From Arthrobacter sp. PAMC 25486 (GTDB lineage Bacteria; Actinomycetota; Actinomycetes; Actinomycetales; Micrococcaceae), in the NCBI RefSeq assembly GCF_000785535.1, contig NZ_CP007595.1:806001-870000 (forward strand): DNA of 64,000 nt, read 5' to 3'. This document shows, one piece after another, positions 53,406 to 63,257 of the stretch. The notes under the pieces were generated by a model. It was given only the letters and a program-made list of their open reading frames with translations, had not been told where the DNA came from and ran no database searches. The stretch's first letter is position 1. The number at the start of each line of letters is the position of its first letter. A program made the position numbers and the translations under genes.

Positions 53406-53592
53406 TCTCCAGATATTAGACGAAATCAGGCCAACCGGATGCTTTGTGACCATTGACACAGAGCATGTGTTGTGCATACAGATCTGGGTTTAAGCTGGGA
53501 ATACACCGGAATTTCGCAGGTTTGTAGAAAAAGATCGCGCAATCGGCATTTTGCATTGGGTTCTATTGGGGTTTTATGGACATAATGTCTAT

Positions 53593-54231
53593 GTGACAAC
53601 TGCGACCCATGCCCCCAGTACCCCGGCGCATCCGACGCTGAACCGCCCGAACATGGTTTCTGTAGGAACCGTCGTTTGGTTGGCCAGTGAGCTGATGTTC
53701 TTTGCCGGCCTTTTTGCCATGTACTTCACGCTGCGTTCCACCACTGGTGGAATGTGGGCTGAAGAAACGGCCAAGCTGAACTTCCCGTTCGCCTTGGTGA
53801 ACACCCTCATCCTGGTATCTAGCTCCTTTAGCTGCCAGATGGGTGTCTTCACCGCGGAGAACCTTCGGCCTCGCCGCACCGGACGCCTCTTCCAGTTCTC
53901 CAAGTGGGGAATGACGGAGTGGTTCCTGTTGACCTTCGTTCTCGGTGCAGTATTCGTTGCCGGTCAGACGACCGAATACGCCATGCTGACGTCCGAGTAC
54001 GTGACCCTGAATTCCAACCCTTATGGCTCCGCCTTCTACATCACGACAGGTTTCCACGGCCTGCACGTGATTGGCGGACTTATTGCATTCCTCCTCATCA
54101 TTGGACGCGCCTACGCAGCCAAGAAGTTTGGACACTTCGAAGCCACCAGCGCGATCGTGACTTCTTACTACTGGCACTTCGTGGACGTCGTGTGGATTGG
54201 CCTCTTCTTGGTCATCTACGTCCTGAAGTAA
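53593..54231 (+). CDS. ctaE: Cytochrome c oxidase subunit III
   Basis: A 212-residue membrane protein with five membrane segments. Family features are [20 protein letters not shown] (residues about 30-50), the Glu in the second helix region, and the closing [17 protein letters not shown]. It is part of the aa3-type oxidase that reduces oxygen. Start GTG 53593 lies six bases after CATAAT (53581-53586), which could be the -10, and no ribosome-binding site is present, so translation is probably leaderless. It is followed by qcrC, qcrA and qcrB, as in other actinobacteria. Confidence 0.92.
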   Translation: MTTATHAPSTPAHPTLNRPNMVSVGTVVWLASELMFFAGLFAMYFTLRSTTGGMWAEETAKLNFPFALVNTLILVSSSFSCQMGVFTAENLRPRRTGRLFQFSKWGMTEWFLLTFVLGAVFVAGQTTEYAMLTSEYVTLNSNPYGSAFYITTGFHGLHVIGGLIAFLLIIGRAYAAKKFGHFEATSAIVTSYYWHFVDVVWIGLFLVIYVLK

Positions 54232-54322
54232 GCTGACAACCAGCTTTCTGCCACCCAAGGTAAGAACAAGCATTTGCAGCCCTACATCGGGGCTGCCGAA
54301 TATAGATCAAAGGAACCACCAA

Positions 54323-55111
54323 GTGAAGGCACTCTCGCAGAAGCGACGTCATCCGCTGGCTGCACTAGCGCTGCTAGTGCTGGGGCTCATGCTGACAGGT
54401 GGGCTATACGCCGTTGTCACAACCGTGAATGAGGCCAAGGCCGATACCACCACCTTTACGGCGCATCAGGTGGACGAGGGCGAGAAGCTCTTTGTCGCCA
54501 ACTGCGCCACCTGTCACGGCCTCGGCGCCAATGGCACGGACGCAGGACCGTCCCTTGCCGGTGTTGGTGCTGCAGCAGTCGACTTCCAGGTCGGCACGGG
54601 CCGCATGCCCATGCAGATGCAGGGCCCCCAGGCCAAACAGAAGCCGAAGCAGTTCAACACCGAGCAGACCCGCGAAATGTCAGCATATGTTGCCACTTTG
54701 GGTGACGGCCCGGCGCTGCCTGAAGAGCAGTACCTCGACGGCGGCGGCGACGCAGCTGTTGGTGGCGAGCTCTTCCGCATCAACTGCGCCATGTGCCACA
54801 ACGCAGCAGCAGCTGGTGGCGCGTTGACCCGAGGCAAGTTCGCCCCGCCGCTGGCCGGCGTCGAGAACAGCCACATCTACAGCGCCATGGTTACGGGACC
54901 GCAGAACATGCCGGTCTTCAGCGATGCGAACATCAGCCCCGACGGCAAGCGCGACATCATTACCTTCTTGAACACCATTGAAAACCAGGGTTCACCTGGT
55001 GGCGCGAAGCTCGGCTCTCTGGGACCGGTATCCGAGGGCTTGTTCCTCTGGACTGCTGTTCTGGGTGTCATCATCGGCTTCACCATCTGGCTCACCTCAC
55101 GCACTTCATAA
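54323..55111 (+). CDS. qcrC: Diheme cytochrome c of the bc1 complex
   Basis: A 262-residue protein with an N-terminal membrane anchor (about residues 14-34), two c-type heme motifs, CATCH (about residue 62) and CAMCH (about 156), and a C-terminal membrane segment (FLWTAVLGVIIGFTIWL). It carries electrons from the Rieske protein directly to the oxidase, in place of a mobile cytochrome c. Start GTG 54323 has AAAGGA upstream. Confidence 0.93.
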   Translation: MKALSQKRRHPLAALALLVLGLMLTGGLYAVVTTVNEAKADTTTFTAHQVDEGEKLFVANCATCHGLGANGTDAGPSLAGVGAAAVDFQVGTGRMPMQMQGPQAKQKPKQFNTEQTREMSAYVATLGDGPALPEEQYLDGGGDAAVGGELFRINCAMCHNAAAAGGALTRGKFAPPLAGVENSHIYSAMVTGPQNMPVFSDANISPDGKRDIITFLNTIENQGSPGGAKLGSLGPVSEGLFLWTAVLGVIIGFTIWLTSRTS

Positions 55112-55212
55112 GCAACAAGAAGCCACACGAATTTTTGGCTGCTGTGGCAGCCGCAGGAAACATACATGACGACCCCGGGCACGTACCGGGATAAGAGAAG
55201 GATGAGGGGATT

Positions 55213-56241
55213 ATGGGCAACCATAGTGACGGCACGCCGACAGGCGCGGACGCCGTAGCTAAGGCTGGTCACCAAGAGGTGGATGTGTTCCAAGACCCGG
55301 GACTACCTCCGCATCGTTTGCGACTGGCCGACACAGACCCCAAGGCAGCAAAGCGCGCCGAGCGCCATGTGGCATGGCTATTTATCATTTCCATCATTGG
55401 CACCTTGGTGTTCTTTGTTGGGTACTTCGGCGTGCGCCTCGATGACACCATCGCCACCTTGCGCATCCAGAACACCCTCCTTGGCTTGGGCGTGGCATTT
55501 GCCATGCTCGGCATTGGAACGGGTATCGTGCACTGGGCCCGGGCCCTCATGCCTGATCATGAAGTAGCTGAAGAGCGTCATGAACTGCGGACCGAAGAAG
55601 ACCGCCTGGCCGCCGTCAAGATCATTGACGACATTGTTGACGAGACCGGCATCAAGCGCCGCCCGCTGATCCGCAACACCCTCATCGGTGCTGTGGCCCT
55701 GGCGCCGCTTCCTGCCATCGCGATCTTCCGCGACCTTGGCCCGCTGCCGGGCGACAGCCTGCGGCACACTCTCTGGAAGGAAGGCGAGCGGTTGGCTCGC
55801 GATCCCGACGGAACACCCATCAAGGCCTCTGATGTGACCATCGGCAGCGCGTTCCACGTGATTCCCGAATCACTGAACGATCTGCATGAGGGCAAGATCG
55901 CCGCAAAGGCCAAGGCTGTTGTCTTGCTGATGCGCTTGAACCCCGAGGACCTCAACCCGTCCGCGGGACGCGAGGACTGGGGCTACAACGGCATCGTTGC
56001 CTACTCCAAGATTTGCACCCACGTTGGCTGCCCCGTTGCTCTCTACGAGCAGCAGACGCACCACCTGCTGTGCCCCTGCCACCAGTCCACCTTCGATCTG
56101 ACGCAGGAATGCAAGGTCATCTTTGGCCCTGCCGTTCGCCCGCTGCCCCAGCTGCCCATTTCAGTTGATGCTGAAGGCTACCTGGTTGCGCAGAGCGACT
56201 TCCACGAACCTGTTGGACCGAGCTACTGGGAGCGTGGCTAA
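55213..56241 (+). CDS. qcrA: Rieske iron-sulfur subunit of the bc1 complex
   Basis: A 342-residue protein with three membrane segments in the N-terminal 190 residues. The C-terminal 2Fe-2S domain has CTHVGC (about residue 268) and CPCHQS (about 287). It accepts electrons from menaquinol and passes them to QcrC. The ATG at 55213 has GAGGGGA. It is followed two bases later by qcrB, so the pair is coupled. Confidence 0.94.
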   Translation: MGNHSDGTPTGADAVAKAGHQEVDVFQDPGLPPHRLRLADTDPKAAKRAERHVAWLFIISIIGTLVFFVGYFGVRLDDTIATLRIQNTLLGLGVAFAMLGIGTGIVHWARALMPDHEVAEERHELRTEEDRLAAVKIIDDIVDETGIKRRPLIRNTLIGAVALAPLPAIAIFRDLGPLPGDSLRHTLWKEGERLARDPDGTPIKASDVTIGSAFHVIPESLNDLHEGKIAAKAKAVVLLMRLNPEDLNPSAGREDWGYNGIVAYSKICTHVGCPVALYEQQTHHLLCPCHQSTFDLTQECKVIFGPAVRPLPQLPISVDAEGYLVAQSDFHEPVGPSYWERG

Positions 56242-56243
56242 AT

Positions 56244-57914
56244 ATGTCTACTGCAACTCAAGCACCGTTTGAGCCCAAGACCAGCACCGGGCGCATCACC
56301 AACTTTGTTGATGAGCGCGTGGGCGGCTCCGGCATCCTGCGTGAATTCGGCCGGAAGGTCTTCCCCGACCACTGGTCATTCATGTTCGGCGAAGTGGCGT
56401 TGTACTCCTTCGTCATCCTGCTCCTCTCGGGCACCTTCCTGACGTTCTTCTTTGATCCGTCAATGGCAGAAACCCACTACAACGGCCCCTACGTCCCGCT
56501 CAAGGGCGTGGAAATGTCTGTGGCCTACAACTCCACCCTGCAGATTTCCTTTGAGGTGCGCGGCGGCTTGTTCATGCGCCAGGTACACCACTGGTCCGCA
56601 CTGCTGTTTGTTGCCGCCGTCTCCGTGCACATGCTGCGCGTATTCTTCACCGGCGCGTTCCGCAAGCCCCGTGAACTGAACTGGCTTGTTGGCGGTGTCC
56701 TGCTCATCCTCTCGATGGCTGCAGGCTTCACCGGCTACTCACTCCCCGATGACCTGCTCTCCGGCAACGGCCTGCGCATCATCGACGGCGTGGTCAAATC
56801 CGTCCCGGTTGTTGGCACCTACATCTCCTTCTTCCTGTTCGGCGGAGAGTTCCCCGGCACAGTCATTGTTGGCCGCCTATACATGATGCACATCATGTTG
56901 GTGCCCGCCTTGATCCTGCTCATGGTCGCCATCCACCTGTTCATGGTTGTCATCCACAAGCACACGCAGTACCCTGGCCCGGGCCGCAACGACCGTAACG
57001 TCGTCGGCTACCCGCTTGGCCCGGTCTATGCAGCCAAGGCTGGCGGCTTCTTCTTCATCGTGTTCGGCATCATCGCCTTCATCTCCGCGTTCTTCCAGAT
57101 CAACCCGGTCTGGAACTATGGCCCCTACGACCCCTCCCCCGTTTCAGCAGGCACCCAGCCTGACTGGTACATCGGATTTGTTGACGGTGCCTTGCGCTTG
57201 ATGCCGGGCTGGCTGTTCAACATCCCGATGGAATGGAACATCCCGTTCCCGTGGGGCGTGAACACCATATCGTTCAACGTGCTTGGACCGGCCTTGCTCC
57301 CTGCAGGCCTGCTGTTCATGGTCATGTTCGCCTACCCGTGGATTGAGCGCTGGGTTACCCGCGACAACCGCGAGCACCACGTGCTTGACCGCCCGCGCAA
57401 CGCACCGACCCGCACCGCCATTGGTGTTGCAGGCTTCGTCTTCTACTGCGTCATGTGGGCAGCTGCAAGCTCTGACCTGATCGCCACGCATTTTGAGGTC
57501 TCCCTCAATGACGTGACGTACTGGTTGCGTGCACTGTTCTTCATCGGCCCGATCCTCGGGTTCATCATTACCAAGCGGGTGGCCCTGGCGCTGCAGCGCA
57601 AGGACCGCGAGATCGCCCTGCACGGCCGCGAGACAGGCCGCATTGTGCGCCTGCCGCACGGCGAGTTCCAGGAGATCCACGCACAGCTCGACGACTACAA
57701 GCGCTACAAGCTGGTTGGCTACGAGTCCCCCGTTGCCGAAGAGGGCATCCCGAACGAAAACGGGATCGTCACCAAGGCGGAGAAGACGCGCAGCAGGCTC
57801 AGCAGCTTCTTCTTCGAGGATCGTGTTGCCCCGGCAGCACCTTCGGAACTGGAAGCCGGTCACCATCACGAGGCTATCGAAGCCGGTGAAGACGACAAGG
57901 CAATCACACACTAA
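56244..57914 (+). CDS. qcrB: Cytochrome b subunit of the bc1 complex
   Basis: A 556-residue protein, longer than proteobacterial cytochrome b because of an actinobacterial C-terminal extension (about residues 410-556). The heme-ligand histidines lie in VHHWSALLFVAAVSVHM (about 110-127) and in the following helices (LLMVAIHLFMVVIHKH). The quinol-oxidation PEWY-like region is replaced by PDWYIGF. It is the quinol-oxidising core. It is last in the operon, before a strong terminator. Confidence 0.94.
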   Translation: MSTATQAPFEPKTSTGRITNFVDERVGGSGILREFGRKVFPDHWSFMFGEVALYSFVILLLSGTFLTFFFDPSMAETHYNGPYVPLKGVEMSVAYNSTLQISFEVRGGLFMRQVHHWSALLFVAAVSVHMLRVFFTGAFRKPRELNWLVGGVLLILSMAAGFTGYSLPDDLLSGNGLRIIDGVVKSVPVVGTYISFFLFGGEFPGTVIVGRLYMMHIMLVPALILLMVAIHLFMVVIHKHTQYPGPGRNDRNVVGYPLGPVYAAKAGGFFFIVFGIIAFISAFFQINPVWNYGPYDPSPVSAGTQPDWYIGFVDGALRLMPGWLFNIPMEWNIPFPWGVNTISFNVLGPALLPAGLLFMVMFAYPWIERWVTRDNREHHVLDRPRNAPTRTAIGVAGFVFYCVMWAAASSDLIATHFEVSLNDVTYWLRALFFIGPILGFIITKRVALALQRKDREIALHGRETGRIVRLPHGEFQEIHAQLDDYKRYKLVGYESPVAEEGIPNENGIVTKAEKTRSRLSSFFFEDRVAPAAPSELEAGHHHEAIEAGEDDKAITH

Positions 57915-57938
57915 CCGTGTGAGAGTTCGTTAGTACAC

Positions 57939-57980
57939 AAGCCAGAAGGCGGTTCCCCCGGGAGCCGCCTTCTGGCTTTT
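57939..57980 (+). terminator. Intrinsic terminator of the cta/qcr operon
   Basis: The arms AAGCCAGAAGGCGG (57939-57952) and CCGCCTTCTGGCTT (57965-57978) are perfect complements with an inner TCCC/GGGA pairing, followed by TTTT. It lies 25 bp after qcrB and may also serve the convergent GntR gene. Confidence 0.9.
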
Positions 57981-58114
57981 GCCTTGCCTGGCCGAGCTTT
58001 TGCGTTGCCTGGCCAGGAACAGCGCAGCTGCCGCCAGCATGCGGAGGTGAGCTCCGCCGTCGGCCATCACCCTCAGGGCACAGGCGACGCCCCAACGCCT
58101 CCAAACGGCGTCGA

Positions 58115-58894
58115 CTAGTACATGCGCCGTGCCCGAACGCCAGGACGTTGCAGGGGCACCCGCAGCTTGTAGCGGTCGGCGCGGTAGAAGGATACCGAGT
58201 AGTCGACGGTGGAGCGGGAGACAAAGGCGTGGCGCTCGGTCCGCAGCACCGGGGCACCAATATCCACCTGCAGCAGGCGGGCGATGGAAGGGGTGGCGGC
58301 GTTGGCCTCAATGGTGTCCTCACCCCATTCGATGATCAACCCGTACCGCTCCCCCAAAATGTTGTACAGGGACGACGGCGGACCGGCGTCCAGGATGCCC
58401 GGCACGCGCCAGGCGGGGATGAAGTTCTCGTCAACGCTCATGGGCTGCTCATCGGCGAGCAGGAGCCGGCGCAGGCGGATCACAGCCTGCCCCTCCTCAA
58501 GTTGCAGTTCCTTCGCCAGGCGCGCCGTGGCCGGGATCTGTTCAAAGGCGAGGGTCCTGGCGGACGGGCGCATGCCGCGCCGGGCCATTTCCTCAGAGTA
58601 GGACGTCAGCTTCAGGGTGACATCCAACTTGGTCCGGGCCACGAACGTGCCCACACCCACCACCCGCTCCAGCAGTTCCTCCTCCACCAGGGCCTCAACG
58701 GCATGGCGCAGCGTCATCCGGGCAACTTGAAAGTGTGCGGCCATGTCGCGCTCGGACGGCAGCTGCCGCCCGGCCTTGCTGTGGTTCAGGATGTAGCTGC
58801 GCAGCAGTTCCCGCAGCTGAATGTGGACGGACACCCCGGAACCCCGGTCCAACTCCCCCGGAATCTCTTTTGCCGGCGGCACCAAATAGCCCAT
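58115..58894 (-). CDS. GntR-family regulator, HutC subfamily (UTRA domain)
   Basis: A 259-residue regulator. The winged helix is at about residues 22-90 (IQLRELLRSYIL, LPSERDMAAHFQVARMTLRHAVEAL, GVGTFVARTK). The UTRA ligand domain is at about 105-250 (SYSEEMARRGMRPSARTL, RLRRLLLADEQPMSVDENFIPA, ERHAFVSRSTVDYSVSFYRADRYKL). Such proteins sense aminosugar phosphates, among others (DasR/NagR). It is divergent from ptsH, 88 bp away, and probably controls it. The ATG has GAGGAG upstream. Confidence 0.88.
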   Translation of the reverse strand: MGYLVPPAKEIPGELDRGSGVSVHIQLRELLRSYILNHSKAGRQLPSERDMAAHFQVARMTLRHAVEALVEEELLERVVGVGTFVARTKLDVTLKLTSYSEEMARRGMRPSARTLAFEQIPATARLAKELQLEEGQAVIRLRRLLLADEQPMSVDENFIPAWRVPGILDAGPPSSLYNILGERYGLIIEWGEDTIEANAATPSIARLLQVDIGAPVLRTERHAFVSRSTVDYSVSFYRADRYKLRVPLQRPGVRARRMY

Positions 58895-58981
58895 GAAACT
58901 CCTCTGTTGACACCACCAGCCTAAAACACGACTACTCTCAATACAGAAACAACCCCGTTCAACACGTTCAAGGAGTCACCC

Positions 58982-59269
58982 ATGTACACCCGGAAAGCCA
59001 CAGTGGCGGCCAGTGTCGGACTGCATGCCCGCCCCGCGGCCGTCTTTGTGCGCGCAGTCAATCGAACAGGCCTGCCCATCACCCTGGCCAGGGACGGCAT
59101 GGCTGCCGTGGACGGCCGTTCGCTGCTTGCCGTCATGAGCGCCGACTTCGAACACGGCGTCGAGGTGGAGATCGGCGTCAGTCCCTGCGATGCTGATACG
59201 GCCGCCATCCAGACGGCGGTGGACGAACTGGCCCTCCTGCTCCTGACGGACCTCACCGACGCCTCATAG
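58982..59269 (+). CDS. ptsH: Phosphocarrier protein HPr of the sugar phosphotransferase system
   Basis: A 95-residue HPr. The phosphorylated His is H15 in VGLHARPA, and the regulatory-region Ser is S47 in VDGRSLLAVMS. It passes phosphate from enzyme I to sugar-specific enzyme II proteins in the cytoplasm. It is monocistronic and divergent from the HutC-type GntR gene, which fits PTS regulation by an aminosugar repressor. The AAGGAGTC just before the ATG is the ribosome-binding site. Confidence 0.92.
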   Translation: MYTRKATVAASVGLHARPAAVFVRAVNRTGLPITLARDGMAAVDGRSLLAVMSADFEHGVEVEIGVSPCDADTAAIQTAVDELALLLLTDLTDAS

Positions 59270-59364
59270 CGGACGCTCCGGCGCCTCCGTGGCTCCTCAC
59301 CCCGCTGCCTTCCTCCGGGCTGCATGCCCGCCTGGCCGCGTGGCCACTTTCCGGCAGGCCGCAT

Positions 59365-59399
59365 GCAAACGCTCCCGCACTAAGTGTGGGAGCGTTTGC
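59365..59399 (+). terminator. Hairpin terminator downstream of ptsH
   Basis: GCAAACGCTCCCGCAC (59365-59380) pairs with GTGTGGGAGCGTTTGC (59384-59399), one G-T wobble and a TAA loop, 95 nt after the ptsH stop. No T-tract follows. Confidence 0.6.
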
Positions 59400-59552
59400 C
59401 GTCTGCAAGCCGATACGTGCGGGGTTGAGGGCGATTCTCAGCACCGGCAAAGGACGAGTCGTAGAATCCGCCCCCAGACGTGCCGATGTTGTGGGGCCGC
59501 TGCCTGGTGCGGTGGCGCGAGAGTGGGGCACGCTCCCGTGTCCACCGTTCAT

Positions 59553-59671
59553 CGCGTCGAGAATGGGGCCAACCCGTGACATGGCGTCAAAGTGGCGCCC
59601 TCTTCGCGGGCTGGGTCCATTTTCGCGAAATGGTCACCGTATTTGTGTACCTCAGGCCCATTCTCGACGCG
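59553..59671. repeat. Dispersed inverted-repeat element, copy B
   Basis: A 119-bp element with inverted ends, CGCGTCGAGAATGGGGCC (59553-59570) and GGCCCATTCTCGACGCG (59655-59671). The interior holds CAAAGTGGCGCCCTCTTCGCG and CATTTTCGCGAAATGG. It is homologous in order and sequence to copy A at 51881-52042. The 803-bp gap 59270-60072 otherwise contains only two hairpins, a 14-bp direct repeat (59938-59965), and two weakly similar GACGTGSCGATGTT segments (59477, 59835). No gene is supported. Confidence 0.75.
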
Positions 59672-59981
59672 CCTGGCCAGCGGGAGGGGCGGAAGCGCAA
59701 GCTCCCTCACCCGTGAACCGGCCGTGCACAGCATTGGCTGCCCCGCGTACGCTTTTTGCCCAAAGCACGACGTCGGCAGGGCCCCTTCCACACCAAGGTG
59801 GGCTGCCGTCGTCGTACTTGAGAGACCTGGCGCGGACGTGGCGATGTTTTTGAGCCGCGGCAGGATGTGGTGCAGCCCGAAAACTGACGGAGCGTTCCTC
59901 TCTGAGGCCCGTTAGATGAGGGAGCGTTGGGATGGACTGCGCTGGGGTCACTGCGCCGGGGTCACCTCAATCGTTAACGAG

Positions 59982-60024
59982 AAAAGGGATTGCCCCGCAC
60001 CAGTGGTGCGGGGCAATCCCTTTT
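59982..60024 (-). terminator. Terminator of the ctaCDF operon (bidirectional)
   Basis: The arms AAAAGGGATTGCCCCGCACCA (59982-60002) and TGGTGCGGGGCAATCCCTTTT (60004-60024) are a perfect inverted repeat. Both strands end in a T-run. It lies 49 bp past the ctaF stop on the minus strand. Confidence 0.9.
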
Positions 60025-60072
60025 GTGTTCTGCTCGTCCTACGCTGCTGAGCGGAGGTGAGACGGGTCAAGC

Positions 60073-60474
60073 TTAGTGTGCGTGGTCTCCGCGGCTGTAT
60101 TCGTAGACCCAGCCAACCAGTGCAATAACGGCCAGGCCGGCACCGAAGAGGAAGACCCACCAGCCAACGGCCAGTCCGAGGAAGCCTGCTGCACAGGCCA
60201 AACCGAGCACCAGCGGCCACCAGCTCCAGGGGCTGAAGTGCCCCTGCTCGCCGGAACCTTCGTGAACTTCAGCATCCAGGCGGTCTTCAGGCCGGGGCCC
60301 GACGCGCTTACCTGTGACGTAGACGTAAGCGCCAATCATCAGACACAAGCCTGCCAGCAGGAACAGTGCCAGGTACCCGACGTGTTCATTCCAGTCGACC
60401 ATGAAGCCGTAAACAACGGCAACGGGGATGAAGAAGACACCTAGGAGCAGAAAGAGCCAAGCTTCTACCTTCAC
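60073..60474 (-). CDS. ctaF: Cytochrome c oxidase subunit IV (actinobacterial CtaF)
   Basis: A 133-residue membrane protein with about four hydrophobic segments ([90 protein letters not shown]). It is specific to actinobacterial aa3 oxidases and is required for their activity. Its ATG overlaps the ctaD TGA (60471-60474), so it is coupled to ctaD. Confidence 0.9.
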   Translation of the reverse strand: MKVEAWLFLLLGVFFIPVAVVYGFMVDWNEHVGYLALFLLAGLCLMIGAYVYVTGKRVGPRPEDRLDAEVHEGSGEQGHFSPWSWWPLVLGLACAAGFLGLAVGWWVFLFGAGLAVIALVGWVYEYSRGDHAH

Positions 60475-62177
60475 TTTTGTGCTCCCTTCGAGCCTGCTAC
60501 AGCCGGTTCAGGCTGGTAGTGCGGTGCGAGTTCCGGGTGGTGCAGATCCAGTGCCGGACGCTCCGAGCGGATGCGCGGCAGGGACGTGAAGTTGTGACGC
60601 GGCGGCGGGCAGGAAGTCGCCCACTCCAAGGAAGCACCAAAGCCCCAAGGATCGTCAACTTCAACCTTCTTGCCACTGCGCCAGGTGATGTACACATTCC
60701 AGAACCACGGAATCATCGAGGCACCCAGAACAAAGGAAGAAATAGTGGAGAACTGGTTCATCCACGTGAAGTTGTCTTCAATCATGTAATCGGCGTAGCG
60801 GCGCGGCATGCCCAGGACACCCAGCCAGTGCTGGATGAGGAACGTGCCATGGAAGCCCAGGAACAAGAGCCAGAAGTGAATCTTGCCGAGACGCTCGTTC
60901 AGCATCTTGCCGGTGAACTTGGGCCACCAGAAGTAGAAGCCTGCGAACATGGCGAACACGACCGTGCCGAATACGACGTAGTGGAAGTGTGCAACCACGA
61001 AGTAAGTGTCCGAGACGTGGAAGTCAAGCGGCGGTGAGGCCAAGATGATGCCCGTCAAACCACCGAAGAGGAAAGTGACGATGAAGCCGAGGCTCCACAG
61101 CATGGGCGTTTCAAACGTCAGGGAACCACGCCACATGGTGCCGATCCAGTTGAAGAACTTCACACCCGTTGGCACTGCAATAAGCATTGTCATGAAGGAG
61201 AAGAACGGCAGCATGACCTGACCGGTGACGTACATGTGGTGAGCCCACACGGTCACGGACAATGCAGCAATGGAGATGGTGGCAAAGACCAGGCCCTTGT
61301 AACCAAAGATCGGCTTGCGGCTGAAGACCGGGAAAATTTCAGAGACGATGCCGAAGAACGGCAGGGCAATGATGTACACCTCGGGGTGGCCGAAGAACCA
61401 GAACAGGTGCTGCCATAGCATGGCCCCCCCATATTCAGCATCGAAGATATGTGCTCCGAAGCGGCGGTCGGCACCCAGTGCGAACAGTGCTGCTGCCAGC
61501 GGCGGGAACGCCATGAGCACCAAAATACCGGTGATCAAGGTGTTCCAGGTGAAGATCGGCATGCGCCACATCGTCATGCCGGGGGCACGCAAGGTGATGA
61601 TGGTGGTGATGAAGTTGACGGAACCAAGAATGGTACCGAAACCTGACAGTGCGAGGCCGAAGACCCACAAGTCACCACCAACACCGGGGCTGAACGTGGT
61701 GTTCGACAGCGGCGCGTAAGCGAACCAGCCAAAGGCAGCAGCACCCTGGGGGGTGATGAAGCCGGCGACGGCGATGCTGCTGCCGAAGAGGAAGAACCAG
61801 AACGCCAGGGCATTCAAACGCGGGAAGGCAACGTCAGGTGCACCAATTTGCAAGGGCATGATGACGTTGGCAAAGCCGGCAAAGAGGGGTGTTGCAAACA
61901 TGAGCAGCATGATCGTGCCGTGCATGGTGAACAACTGGTTGTACTGGTCCTTGGTCTGCAGGATCTGCATGCCAGGTTCAAACAATTCCGCCCTGATGAC
62001 CAGCGCCATGACGCCGCCGAGGCAGAAGAAGATGAATGATGCGATCAGGTACATGTACCCGATTGTTTTGTGGTCCGTTGAGGTGATCCAGTTGACGACA
62101 ATGCGTCCCTTGGAAACCGGAACGACCCTAGGAGCAGCCGAATTCACTTCGGTTGCCGAGTACTCGAGCGTAGACAC
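60471..62177 (-). CDS. ctaD: Cytochrome c oxidase subunit I
   Basis: A 568-residue protein with 12 membrane segments. It carries the heme a and heme a3/CuB site: HGTIML (His ligand of heme a, about residue 85), [19 protein letters not shown] (about 255-275, with the His-Tyr pair), HHMYVTG (CuB ligands), and [11 protein letters not shown] with the paired heme ligands. It reduces oxygen and pumps protons. Start GTG 62177 lies next to GAGGAAA. It follows ctaC by 14 bp and is the second gene of ctaC-ctaD-ctaF. Confidence 0.94.
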   Translation of the reverse strand: MSTLEYSATEVNSAAPRVVPVSKGRIVVNWITSTDHKTIGYMYLIASFIFFCLGGVMALVIRAELFEPGMQILQTKDQYNQLFTMHGTIMLLMFATPLFAGFANVIMPLQIGAPDVAFPRLNALAFWFFLFGSSIAVAGFITPQGAAAFGWFAYAPLSNTTFSPGVGGDLWVFGLALSGFGTILGSVNFITTIITLRAPGMTMWRMPIFTWNTLITGILVLMAFPPLAAALFALGADRRFGAHIFDAEYGGAMLWQHLFWFFGHPEVYIIALPFFGIVSEIFPVFSRKPIFGYKGLVFATISIAALSVTVWAHHMYVTGQVMLPFFSFMTMLIAVPTGVKFFNWIGTMWRGSLTFETPMLWSLGFIVTFLFGGLTGIILASPPLDFHVSDTYFVVAHFHYVVFGTVVFAMFAGFYFWWPKFTGKMLNERLGKIHFWLLFLGFHGTFLIQHWLGVLGMPRRYADYMIEDNFTWMNQFSTISSFVLGASMIPWFWNVYITWRSGKKVEVDDPWGFGASLEWATSCPPPRHNFTSLPRIRSERPALDLHHPELAPHYQPEPAVAGSKGAQK

Positions 62178-62191
62178 TTTCCTCTTCCCCC

Positions 62192-63073
62192 CTACTTCTG
62201 ATTCACAGAATTAATTGGACCGGGATTGCGGTCGTACTTCTCGGTCAGCTCGCCGGTCTGGCCCTTGGCCTTCAACTCGGCCATGCGTGCATCAAACTCG
62301 TCCTGTGTGACAACGTGAACGTTGAACAGCATTTCCGAGTGGTACTCGCCGCAGAGTTCGGCACACTTGCCATCATATTCACCGAGCGCCGTGGGCGTCA
62401 GGGTCATGTAGTTGGTCTTGCCGGGGAGCATGTCCTTCTTGTCCAGGAACGCAGGCACCCAGAAGGAGTGGATCACTTCACGGGAGTTCAGCTGAAGCTC
62501 TACCGAGCGGTTCACGGGCAAGTACAGTGTGGGCAGCGTCGACTTGTCGAACGGCTTGCCGTCCAGCTCAGCCTGAACACCTACGGAGTACACGGACTCC
62601 TGGACGTCGTTGCCAGCCAAGTAGTTGAAGTCAAAAGACCACTGCTTGGCGCGGACGTCAACAGTCACGTCCGGGTTGTCAACGCGTGCGTTGATGGACT
62701 GCTGCTCCACATCGGTGAAGTGGAAGAAGACCAGCACCATGAACAACGGCACCAACACATAGAAAACCTCCAACGGGAGGTTGTAACTCGTCTGACGCGG
62801 GAAACCAGTGGCACCCTTGCGACGACGGTAAGCGATGATGCACCAGATGATCAGGCCCCACGTGATCAAACCAATGATCAAGATTGTGATCCAGGTGTTA
62901 ACCCACAGATCGATGATCCCAGCCGTGTGATTGGTGGTATCACGCTCGCCTGGCATCCAGCCATTCTTATTCTCTGCCGTACATCCAGACAAAGCTAACG
63001 CTCCGGCAATGGCCAAGCCCGTGATGGGGATGACTTTTGCGCGTCGGCTGCCGGTTCGGTCCTGCGAACTCAC
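62192..63073 (-). CDS. ctaC: Cytochrome c oxidase subunit II
   Basis: A 293-residue lipoprotein (lipobox LALSGC, about residue 31) with two membrane segments (about 55-85 and 105-125) and a CuA domain. CuA ligands are in [11 protein letters not shown] with the preceding CAE (C-x3-C-x3-H-x2-M), and HSFWVPAF supplies the upstream His. It takes electrons from QcrC. Start GTG 63073 has GGAAGGGCC upstream. Confidence 0.93.
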   Translation of the reverse strand: MSSQDRTGSRRAKVIPITGLAIAGALALSGCTAENKNGWMPGERDTTNHTAGIIDLWVNTWITILIIGLITWGLIIWCIIAYRRRKGATGFPRQTSYNLPLEVFYVLVPLFMVLVFFHFTDVEQQSINARVDNPDVTVDVRAKQWSFDFNYLAGNDVQESVYSVGVQAELDGKPFDKSTLPTLYLPVNRSVELQLNSREVIHSFWVPAFLDKKDMLPGKTNYMTLTPTALGEYDGKCAELCGEYHSEMLFNVHVVTQDEFDARMAELKAKGQTGELTEKYDRNPGPINSVNQK

Positions 63074-63136
63074 AGACGGCCCTTCCTCTTGTTACTGTGC
63101 TCTGCAGCGGTTTTCAGTCCGCCGGAGCTAAATGGG

Positions 63137-63249
63137 TTTTACTACTCGATGTAGAGCTTACCGCTATGGCGCACAAAAAGCGCACCAAACCCTCCGTGCG
63201 TCGGATGTCCACGAAGAAACTTTTTCCGAACACCCTACATCGAGTAAAA
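63137..63249. promoter_or_regulatory. Inverted repeat in the ctaC upstream region
   Basis: TTTTACTACTCGATGTAG (63137-63154) and CTACATCGAGTAAAA (63235-63249) are inverted copies, the first with a 3-base insertion. They flank 80 bp between ctaC and the IscA-type gene. This could be a paired operator or a long-range hairpin controlling the cytochrome oxidase operon. Confidence 0.4.
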
Positions 63250-63257
63250 GTCTTTAC

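Noticed and set aside
57960..58114. Possible small RNA between qcrB and the GntR gene
   Set aside because: Only the terminator hairpin is structured; no promoter or second hairpin is visible.
59386..59853. 155-codon plus-strand frame downstream of ptsH
   Set aside because: It runs through a hairpin and the inverted-repeat element, with no ribosome-binding site.
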